In this document: piece after piece, positions 31,410 through 38,272 of the stretch | Layout: every line of letters begins with the position of its first letter | Numbering within the stretch: the stretch's first letter is position 1 | NCBI RefSeq assembly: GCF_003605755.1 | Contig: NZ_RAHJ01000011.1 | Location: forward strand, 62,001 to 126,000 | DNA length: 64,000 nucleotides | From: Tsuneonella suprasediminis | GTDB taxonomy: Bacteria > Pseudomonadota > Alphaproteobacteria > Sphingomonadales > Sphingomonadaceae | Reading direction: 5' to 3' | Program-made: the position numbers and the translations under genes | Notes under the pieces: model-generated | What the model was told of the DNA's origin: nothing | The model's input: the letters and a program-made list of their open reading frames with translations, nothing else | Databases searched by the model: none

Positions 31410-32419
31410 AGGCGCAATCCTGTAATATCGGCCCGCACCCTCTGTTCCGGGCGTAATTTGTCGAGCGCTTCCTTTGCGCGCGTCCTCACCCACCACGAAG
31501 AGCTGCTGATAAGAGAGGAGAGTATCGGCACAGCATCCCGTGCGTTCAGCTTCGCACAAGTTTGCACCGCCTGAATTCGAACGGCATCGACAGGGTCAAG
31601 CAACAGCCCAATCGCCCAACGCGCCGCACCGGGATGTTCCAGCCTTCTGGCAGATTTCAATGCCGCGCAGCGCACTTCCGGGTTGGGATCCGACGAATGA
31701 CGCTCCAGCGCATCGAGAACTCCGAAATCGCCGGACCAGCCCAGAGCTTCGACCAGCAAATGACGTATCCTGACATATTTTTCATCCGCTGCCATCCGTT
31801 CCAGTTCAGCCGTGTGCTTTACTGCAGACGAACGAAACAGCGCCTCGTGCAACCGGGTCAGCGGCCGCGTCCGCAATTCCAGCATCCGTGCAACCGCAGT
31901 CGGTTTAGGGAGGTTGCCGGTGCGGGCCAAAGCGGTGGCGGCTTCGAGGCGGACATCGTGGCTCGGATCATTTCCCATCGTTGCCAGCATGGCATCGGTG
32001 CTGGCAGCGCTGGGAATCTGTTCCAGAACCCGCAAGGCATCCACTCTGCGGGAGCGATCGCCGCGATTGAGATCCTTCAGCGCAGCATCATATACGTGGG
32101 TCTGATCGGCTATTCGCAGCAGCGCCTCGCGATCTGCCCCCCGCACCATCTGCAGAACATGAGTGATGGCACGCAATCTTACCGCGGGATCAGCGGCCAG
32201 AAATGCCGGGGCCTCCCCGATGTCACCGGCACCCGCACCTGCAACGGCCTTCATCAATTCGCGCAGCACCGCCAGTTCTTGCGGGCGCGACGCAATAACC
32301 CGGCGCTCCTGCAAATACCTACGCACCAGCAGCACGATCATCTGGACAACCATCACAAGGGCGAAGGCGACGGAACCTGCGATAACCAGCATTGCCAGAT
32401 CGGAAATATGAAAGATCAT
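31406..32419 (-). CDS. membrane-anchored HEAT-repeat protein
   Basis: 337 residues. One N-terminal membrane helix (LAMLVIAGSVAFALVMVVQM, about residues 8-32), then an Arg-rich stretch and helical HEAT-type repeats, for example LEAATALARTGNLPKPTAVA, RHLLVEALGWSGDFGVLDAL, EVRCAALKSARRLEHPGAAR and DAVRIQAVQTCAKLNARDAV. HEAT repeats usually bind proteins, so it may be a scaffold for the adjacent glycosyltransferase; this is inference. Both ends overlap neighbours by 4 bp (ATGA and GTGA), which fixes the start at 32419 and argues for balanced expression of the set. Confidence 0.82.
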   Translation of the reverse strand: MIFHISDLAMLVIAGSVAFALVMVVQMIVLLVRRYLQERRVIASRPQELAVLRELMKAVAGAGAGDIGEAPAFLAADPAVRLRAITHVLQMVRGADREALLRIADQTHVYDAALKDLNRGDRSRRVDALRVLEQIPSAASTDAMLATMGNDPSHDVRLEAATALARTGNLPKPTAVARMLELRTRPLTRLHEALFRSSAVKHTAELERMAADEKYVRIRHLLVEALGWSGDFGVLDALERHSSDPNPEVRCAALKSARRLEHPGAARWAIGLLLDPVDAVRIQAVQTCAKLNARDAVPILSSLISSSSWWVRTRAKEALDKLRPEQRVRADITGLRL

Positions 32420-33546
32420 CTGCCAAATCGCCAATGCAGACTGACAGCAATGCCTGTCCGGCGATAAGTATCAACGCGCTGCTCATGGTCACCCACAACG
32501 CGCAGGGTTACACGGTCGGACAGCGGAACAACGACACCCACAAACGCACCGCGAACGCGCCGCGTAATGCCAGCTTCCGTGTCCGGGTAAGTCGAAGCAC
32601 CCAGACTGAGAGTTGCGGATTTTGGCAACGGCACTTGCCCCCGCAACGACCAGCCGGACTGATGGACGTTTCCTTCGGCCCACAGGTTGATCGAATGAAG
32701 GCTCAGCGCGTATGCGCCATCGCCGGACTGGATGCGAACGCCAGGCTCAGCCACTGTAACATTGGTGGTTCCATAATCAGCGTGACGAAGATCGAGCGAA
32801 GCCACAAGATTGGGCGTCAGCGTGACCACGGCGCCTGCTTTCAGGCTCCAGTCCTCCCGAAAATCGGCATCTGGCGTAACCGAGCCAGCCAGATAAACCG
32901 AATTACCCCCGCCAAGCCTGCGGTCGAGACGCAGACTAAGACGGGTGTCGGCAACACCTGATCGATCCTCCACATCGGCATCTCCAACAATTGTCCATGC
33001 AGAGCCCACAGGCACATCCACAGCAACGGTCGTGTTGCGCCAGGTCCTGTCGGATCCACCGATGGCGACGGTCGATATTGCCTGCCCCACGGCAACCCCG
33101 GCCCGGCGGCCGCCGGGCGCCGTACTGGTCCGCTCAATCGCTTGTTCGAGCGCAGGCAATTCAACGTTGTTGGGGTCAGCCATGCGAATACGGGCTGCTT
33201 CCTCCCGCGCGCCACCGATGTCGCCCGACCAGAGTCTGGCACGGCCGAGCGCCAGCGCGATATCCTGATCATCAGGCGCAAGCACCTGTGCTTCACGCAA
33301 AGTCGATATCGCTTCTTCGTAGCGGGATACAGATGCATAGGCCGCGCCCAGCAGTCGTAGCGTTTCAGGGTTATCGGGACGCTCGCGATTAAGCTCTTCC
33401 AGCAGACGTACCGCCTCCTGACGATCTCCTGCCTCGGCGGCGCGTTGGGCGTCTTCGATACGCGGATCTCCGTCTTGCCCCCAAGCGACCGCTGGGCACC
33501 CCAGCAGCAAGAGCGCAAGAAAGCGGGCGTTAGCGCGAACCCGCAT
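32416..33546 (-). CDS. TPR / YaiO-type outer membrane beta-barrel protein
   Basis: 376 residues. Signal peptide RFLALLLLGCPAVAWGQ with cleavage near residue 23, tetratricopeptide repeats at about 24-150 (AAEAGDRQEAVRLLEELNRE, LGAAYASVSRYEEAISTLRE), then alternating beta strands to a final barrel strand ending TGIAVSLHWRFGR. The layout of TPRs before a barrel resembles PgaA, the PNAG exporter, and YaiO. It likely exports or anchors the polysaccharide made by the glycosyltransferase two genes downstream. The start (ATG 33544-33546) overlaps the response regulator stop by 17 bp. Confidence 0.85.
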   Translation of the reverse strand: MRVRANARFLALLLLGCPAVAWGQDGDPRIEDAQRAAEAGDRQEAVRLLEELNRERPDNPETLRLLGAAYASVSRYEEAISTLREAQVLAPDDQDIALALGRARLWSGDIGGAREEAARIRMADPNNVELPALEQAIERTSTAPGGRRAGVAVGQAISTVAIGGSDRTWRNTTVAVDVPVGSAWTIVGDADVEDRSGVADTRLSLRLDRRLGGGNSVYLAGSVTPDADFREDWSLKAGAVVTLTPNLVASLDLRHADYGTTNVTVAEPGVRIQSGDGAYALSLHSINLWAEGNVHQSGWSLRGQVPLPKSATLSLGASTYPDTEAGITRRVRGAFVGVVVPLSDRVTLRVVGDHEQRVDTYRRTGIAVSLHWRFGR

Positions 33547-33928
33547 TTCGACCACCGTTGCTACTCGTCGCCAGAACGCCGGAAATGCGGGCCACAAGTT
33601 CATCAGGCATGAACGGTTTGGTCAGATAGTCTGCTGCGCCGCTTCGCAATGCGGTAACAACGTCTTCCTGTGCCTTCCTCGCTGTCAGAACGATCACCGG
33701 TACATCCGCCGTGGCCGGATCAGCCTTAAGTTCATGCAAGACCTCGGGGCCGGACATTACTGGCATCATATTGTCGAGAATGAGGATATCCGGACGGTTA
33801 GAACGAACCGCATTGATTGCAGCTACCCCATCGGCAACAATCTCAACTTCGTGGCCAACACCTTCCAGTTTGAAGCGAACCAGTTCGCACAGCATTTCAT
33901 CGTCGTCGGCAACAAGGATCTTGGGCAT
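33530..33928 (-). CDS. stand-alone CheY-like response regulator
   Basis: 132 residues, a receiver domain only: MPKILVADDDEMLCELVRFK (acidic pocket DDD), phospho-accepting Asp in PDILILDNMMPVMSG, Thr in VIVLTARKA, and Lys in DYLTKPFMPDEL. No output domain. It is the first gene of the cluster that ends with an HPt-bearing hybrid kinase, so it is a plausible terminal phospho-acceptor that acts by protein contact. GGAG lies upstream of the ATG at 33926-33928. Confidence 0.92.
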   Translation of the reverse strand: MPKILVADDDEMLCELVRFKLEGVGHEVEIVADGVAAINAVRSNRPDILILDNMMPVMSGPEVLHELKADPATADVPVIVLTARKAQEDVVTALRSGAADYLTKPFMPDELVARISGVLATSSNGGRNAGSR

Positions 33929-34486
33929 AATCGAACTCCGGCTTCGCTGCCGAAAATTATGATTAATAATCCTTTGCAACGGGTTAATTTTTTGAACATT
34001 CTCGTTAGCTTAGCTGGTCTGCGGCGCCGCAGACAAACAGTCGTAGCGAACGCAATCCCCATCTCCCCACCGAGCCGCGGGACTGTGAGAAACTGGCCGG
34101 ATGCGTGGCTGTTAATCGCCAACGCCAACATTCAACTTCACCGCCAAATGCGCGAAGAATTGAACCGGCAGGACATAAGCCTCTTGGCCGATGACAGTGC
34201 ATTCGACAACATGCTTTGCGGCGAAGTGCATGAAATCATACAGGTAGGAGTCGATTTGGCCGCGCAAGTCCGTTCTAGGCTCAGGCCCCCGTCACCGCGC
34301 CAGTTGTTGAGATTGCCATAGAACGGCGCCAACAGCGGGTAGCAAGCACACCCATGCCGAAAAAGCCAAGGATCGACACCGTAGCAAAGCCGACGATCGA
34401 CCATCTCGTTGCAAGGATCACGCTCATAACTGCATAGATATCGATTTTTCAATGGGCTACACCGCGCCTGCCCTCACGTCGCTTCT
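33929..34486. other. 558-bp region with only small doubtful ORFs
   Basis: Upstream of the response regulator is an A+T-rich stretch (33955-34000) that probably holds its promoter. Two small unassigned frames exist. One is on the plus strand at 34085-34321 (GTG start, MRNWPDAWLLIANANIQLHR, 78 residues). The other is on the minus strand at 34281-34427 (48 residues with one membrane-like helix, TRWSIVGFATVSILGFFGMG). Neither has a good ribosome-binding site or a family I know, and they overlap each other. Confidence 0.35.
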
Positions 34487-35200
34487 TCAGTCAGTCAAAA
34501 CGCTACCCGACAGATCGACATGATAGCGCTGCGGATTGCCTGGATCGAGCAGCACGCGTATCTTGCGTCCGGTCAATTGCGTTGTCGGATCGACCCAGAT
34601 CGCCTCGCTCTCGAAACGACGCAGGCGCCCGGTCGCCGGGTCCATCGCCTGCACCACGACCCGAAAAGGATGCTCTCCATTGCGCGCGATACGCGCATCC
34701 CGAAATACATGAAGAAAGTCCGCATCGATGGGCTTTCCTTCGCGCAGCAATCGCGAAATTCTTCGGCGTCGCTTCAGGTCGATGGCAAACAGAACGGTGC
34801 CAAGCACGGCAAATGTCGCGCCGAGGCCGAGAAAGATCGTGAGTATGCCTCTGCGCCCCCAGAAATCATCGACAACGGCATGGGACGGCCGCGTCGGATC
34901 ATAGAGAACCGGAACTACTTCCCCCACCGAAAAGCGCGGCGGGTTGGAGCGTATAGGTTCGCTGAATTCCTGCCGACGCCCACTTCCATCGGTAAAGCCG
35001 ATGATCGCTGTATAGCTGATGCTCTGTCCACGATCCCGGTCCCGTTCGACGTGGCGCACCAACTCCATCACCGTTCCTCGCGCCTCTTCAGCGTCCGCGC
35101 TAAAAGCGGCGTCCCGTTGCCACAGAACAGCACTGGCGATGACGAAGATGAAGCCGGTCGCAGCGAAGATACCGCCTACCCATCTGAATAAATTTTTCAT
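34487..35200 (-). CDS. DUF3592-like membrane protein
   Basis: 237 residues. Two membrane helices (GGIFAATGFIFVIASAVLWQ near the N-terminus and ILTIFLGLGATFAVLGTVLF near residue 130). Between them lies a soluble module with GTVMELVRHVERDRDRGQSI and VGEVVPVLYDPTRPSHAVVD. A second such module follows with GRKIRVLLDPGNPQRYHVDL. The 'YDP.nP..A.vd' pattern is characteristic of DUF3592 proteins, whose function is unknown. Here the module appears twice. The start was taken at the second Met (35200), which has a G-rich site upstream. Confidence 0.7.
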   Translation of the reverse strand: MKNLFRWVGGIFAATGFIFVIASAVLWQRDAAFSADAEEARGTVMELVRHVERDRDRGQSISYTAIIGFTDGSGRRQEFSEPIRSNPPRFSVGEVVPVLYDPTRPSHAVVDDFWGRRGILTIFLGLGATFAVLGTVLFAIDLKRRRRISRLLREGKPIDADFLHVFRDARIARNGEHPFRVVVQAMDPATGRLRRFESEAIWVDPTTQLTGRKIRVLLDPGNPQRYHVDLSGSVLTD

Positions 35201-35246
35201 TGGCCCCCAATGGCATTGCAACGGTCAACGCCGCAAGCGTGAGACA

Positions 35247-35386
35247 TCAGCAAATCAGTAGGCTCGACAGCGCTGCCTCGGTTAGCGTGTTGCCGATCAG
35301 CGGCGCGATCAAAGTGCGGTCATATGCGTCCTTGAACCAGTATTTCCCCTTGCTATGCCCCGCCGAAATTTGCGCGCTCTGTCGAC
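35247..35386 (-). pseudogene. possible C-terminal remnant of an unidentified protein
   Basis: An open minus-strand frame without a start reads GHSKGKYWFKDAYDRTLIAP then LIGNTLTEAALSSLLIC and a TGA stop. The composition looks like real coding sequence, but I cannot name the family. It lies between the DUF3592 gene and the zinc receptor. Confidence 0.25.
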
Positions 35387-35408
35387 CTGATTATCACAGT
35401 CTATTGAC

Positions 35409-35431
35409 GATATGTTATATCATATTCTAAC
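35409..35431 (+). promoter_or_regulatory. putative Zur operator upstream of the ZnuD-like receptor
   Basis: GATATGTTATATCATATTC is an A+T-rich imperfect palindrome with arms ATATG/CATAT and the half-site ATGTTATA, which resembles alphaproteobacterial Zur boxes. GTTA...TAAC also flank it. It lies 30-50 bp before the start codon and next to a TTGACG -35-like hexamer (35405-35410), so binding would block transcription. Assigned from context and pattern only. Confidence 0.5.
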
Positions 35432-35460
35432 GATCGCCAGATTTCAAAGGATCGAATTTC

Positions 35461-37737
35461 ATGAAACAAATGCTTACCAATCAAATTCCAGGCCGGGCCA
35501 GCCTTCTATCTCTGGCCGCTGCCATAACAATGCTTCCTGTCAGTGCGCTGGCGGAGGATGCCGCTGCTGAAGACAGCGAGCAGGAACGCAGCAAGCGCGC
35601 TGACGCAATCATTGTCACGGCCAGTCGTTCGCTCAGTCAGCCCGATCTGCCGACAGCCACCCCTGTACAGGTTCTGTCGGGCGACGAATTGGCACACCGC
35701 CGCCAAGGCGGCCTTGGCGAAACACTCGCCGGTCTGCCCGGTGTCCATCTTGATAACTTTGGTGGCGGAGCATCGCGCCCGGTAATCCGGGGCCAGACCG
35801 TGCCGCGTATCGAGATTTTGACGGATGGCGCCAATCTGTTCGACGTGTCTTCGGTTTCGCCCGATCACGCCATAACCACCGAGCCGTTGTTGCTTGACGG
35901 TATCGAGGTTCTGCGCGGCCCCGCTGCCGCACGCTATGGCGGCAATGCGATGAATGGCGCGATCAATCTGATCGACAGCAAGGTGCCCAAAGCGGTGCCC
36001 GAGGGAGGGTTGTCAGGGGCGACCGAGGTTCGGTACGGCACAGGCGATGAGGAAAAAACCGTCGCCGGGCGGGTGACAGCTGGGCTTGGTCAGTTCGCCA
36101 TCCACGCCGAAGGTTCGCGCCGCAAGGCCGATGATTACAACGTGCCGGATGCATTCGGAAGCGATGAACTCAAGGATTCCTTTGCTGAAAGCTCCAGCTA
36201 CAGCGTTGGCGCATCATGGATCACTGAGAAGGGCTATATCGGCGCGGCCTATACACGGCAGGACAGCGAATATGGCTTGCCAGGCCATTCCCATATCAAC
36301 GGCGTTTGCCACACTCATGGCGCCGACCTGCATTGCGCTGCGCATGACGAGTTCGACGATCCGTTTGGTTCGTCGGACGATCACACCGCCTATATCAAGC
36401 TTCGCAGTGAGCGTGTCGATGTTCGCGCCGATTATGAGGATTTGCTGCCCGGCTTCGAACATGTTCGATTGCGCGGGTCGTATACCGATTACAAGCATGA
36501 TGAGATCGACGGCCCGGCGCTGTTCAGCCACTACACCAATGAGGTCTGGGACGGGCGTGTCGAACTGACCCATAAGCCGCTGCTCGGCTTCACCGGCACA
36601 CTGGGCGTCCAATATACCGATGGCACCTTTGGCGGCATCAATGTGAACGATCTGCACGAACCGCCTCCCACCGCATTGGCGGGGTTTGTGGGCAATCCTC
36701 ACTATGTAACCGAGAATATCGGGGTGTTCCTGAGCGAGAGGCGCTCGTTCGGGGCGGTCGATGTCGAGATCGCTGCGCGCAAGGACTGGCGAGATATCGA
36801 CGTTCCTTTCACCGATTATGTCATCTCGCCTCATCTTCAGAGCGCGATCGATTCCTACGACGCCCGAAACGGTGAAGGCGCCTTCCGCAGGATGCGCGAG
36901 GAATCGTTCCGCACCGCCAATCCCAGCGCCTCGCACGATCCCTTCTCGGCGTCGCTCGCGATGACGTGGCAGATCGGCAACGGCTATTCGGCAGCTTTGT
37001 CGCTTGCGCGCACCGAACGGGCCCCGAATGTGCGTGAACTATATGCCTATGGCAACAACCTGGCCTCGAACAGCTACGAAGTTGGCCTTTCGCAGACACA
37101 GCGTGCTTCCTCGACTTTTCCTGAAGCACGAACCGATGTGATGGAGACGGCAAAGTCGATCAATCTGACCTTCCGTAAGACCGGCGGTCCGCTCGAGTTT
37201 GAGGTCGGCCTGTTCCACCAGGACATCGACGATTACATATTCGCACGCCTGATCGAAACCGAAGTCGAAACCGGCGTAGCGCACAATTTCCTGCTCTATA
37301 CGGCAGCGGATGCGAGCTTTACCGGCATCGATGGGCAGGTCAGCTATCAGTTCACGCCCCAATCTCGCCTGACGGTGTTCGGCGATTATGTCGGTACCAA
37401 GCTTAAGAGTGAAGATGACAATCTCCCGCGCATTCCGCCGGGCCGTCTTGGCGCCCGCTATGAACACAGCGCAGGACCGCTGACGGGCGATCTGGAATAT
37501 TATCACACCTTCGCACAGGACAAGGTCGCCTCCTACGAAACACGGACCGGAGGGTACGATATGCTCAACGCGACGCTCAGCTATCGGCTGGACATTGGTG
37601 ACGACAGGGGCGTCGAGTTTTACATCCGTGGCACCAATCTGCTCAATGAACTGGCGTTCGCGCACACGTCATTCGTGAAGGACCAATCGCCGCTGCGCGG
37701 GCGCAGCATCGCCTTTGGTATGCGTCAGCAGTTTTAA
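35461..37737 (+). CDS. znuD: ZnuD-like TonB-dependent zinc receptor
   Basis: Outer membrane receptor of 758 residues. Signal peptide to about residue 31 (ending VSALA), TonB-box region DAIIVTASR, plug domain (LAGLPGVHLDNFGGGASRPV, IEVLRGPAAARYGGNAMNGA), then a 22-strand-type barrel ending GRSIAFGMRQQF. A His-rich extracellular loop near residues 275-310 (GLPGHSHINGVCHTHGADLH, then CAAHDEFDD) matches the zinc-capturing loop of ZnuD. Known ZnuD proteins are repressed by Zur, and a Zur-like site lies upstream. No ABC zinc importer is adjacent. I am fairly sure of zinc rather than another metal or heme. Confidence 0.88.
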   Translation: MKQMLTNQIPGRASLLSLAAAITMLPVSALAEDAAAEDSEQERSKRADAIIVTASRSLSQPDLPTATPVQVLSGDELAHRRQGGLGETLAGLPGVHLDNFGGGASRPVIRGQTVPRIEILTDGANLFDVSSVSPDHAITTEPLLLDGIEVLRGPAAARYGGNAMNGAINLIDSKVPKAVPEGGLSGATEVRYGTGDEEKTVAGRVTAGLGQFAIHAEGSRRKADDYNVPDAFGSDELKDSFAESSSYSVGASWITEKGYIGAAYTRQDSEYGLPGHSHINGVCHTHGADLHCAAHDEFDDPFGSSDDHTAYIKLRSERVDVRADYEDLLPGFEHVRLRGSYTDYKHDEIDGPALFSHYTNEVWDGRVELTHKPLLGFTGTLGVQYTDGTFGGINVNDLHEPPPTALAGFVGNPHYVTENIGVFLSERRSFGAVDVEIAARKDWRDIDVPFTDYVISPHLQSAIDSYDARNGEGAFRRMREESFRTANPSASHDPFSASLAMTWQIGNGYSAALSLARTERAPNVRELYAYGNNLASNSYEVGLSQTQRASSTFPEARTDVMETAKSINLTFRKTGGPLEFEVGLFHQDIDDYIFARLIETEVETGVAHNFLLYTAADASFTGIDGQVSYQFTPQSRLTVFGDYVGTKLKSEDDNLPRIPPGRLGARYEHSAGPLTGDLEYYHTFAQDKVASYETRTGGYDMLNATLSYRLDIGDDRGVEFYIRGTNLLNELAFAHTSFVKDQSPLRGRSIAFGMRQQF

Positions 37738-37743
37738 TGCCAA

Positions 37744-38013
37744 TTGGGTTGTGACGGCAGTACCCACGCTCTGTCACAACCCAATGAACGATCGGAAAGT
37801 CCCCATGACATCATGTTCCTGGTTTCGATTCGAGGGACTGGGCAGCGAGTGCAGATCAGGCATATATTCGCACCTGACTGGCGAATGGCATGCCCAGCCG
37901 CGCATGGCAGCAAGGTACTGGTCATGTTGCAGACGCTGCTGTCATGGGCGGTTGAACGCGACATTCTTGGGATCAATGCGGCGCCCGGGATCACGCTAAT
38001 CCACAAGGCGTAA
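37744..38013 (+). pseudogene. tyrosine recombinase (integrase) core-binding remnant
   Basis: The frame contains SKVLVMLQTLLSWAVERDIL followed by GINAAPGI, the helix pattern of the SAM-like core-binding domain of phage/ICE integrases (typically '...ifsWAve.glie.NPaagi'). The catalytic domain with the R..HxxR..Y residues is absent, and the frame stops shortly after. It is a decayed piece of an integrase that was once next to znuD. Confidence 0.5.
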
Positions 38014-38272
38014 CGTTCGGGCCCCGTTTGGGAAATCACTATTGGAGCACTGCAGGATAACAGCGAACCAATCTGCCCACTTCACCTCATCCGTTCCGAC
38101 AGCGAGGTATTAAGGCATTCTCAACAGGAGCAGCCGCAGTGGGGATGGGCGGAGCGGAAAGTGCCACCCATGTTCTGAAATGATCCTGGCGTAAGCTGAC
38201 CTTCTGATGGCAGTAAACCGCTACCCCGATTTCAAGGCTGTTCAGGAAGCAAACCCAAAGGCTGAGGCGGCA
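38014..38272. other. intergenic stretch between integrase remnant and dnaE2
   Basis: No supportable gene. A 38-codon frame at 38207-38323 runs into the antisense of dnaE2 and was not accepted. Probably more debris from the element that left the integrase fragment. Confidence 0.4.
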
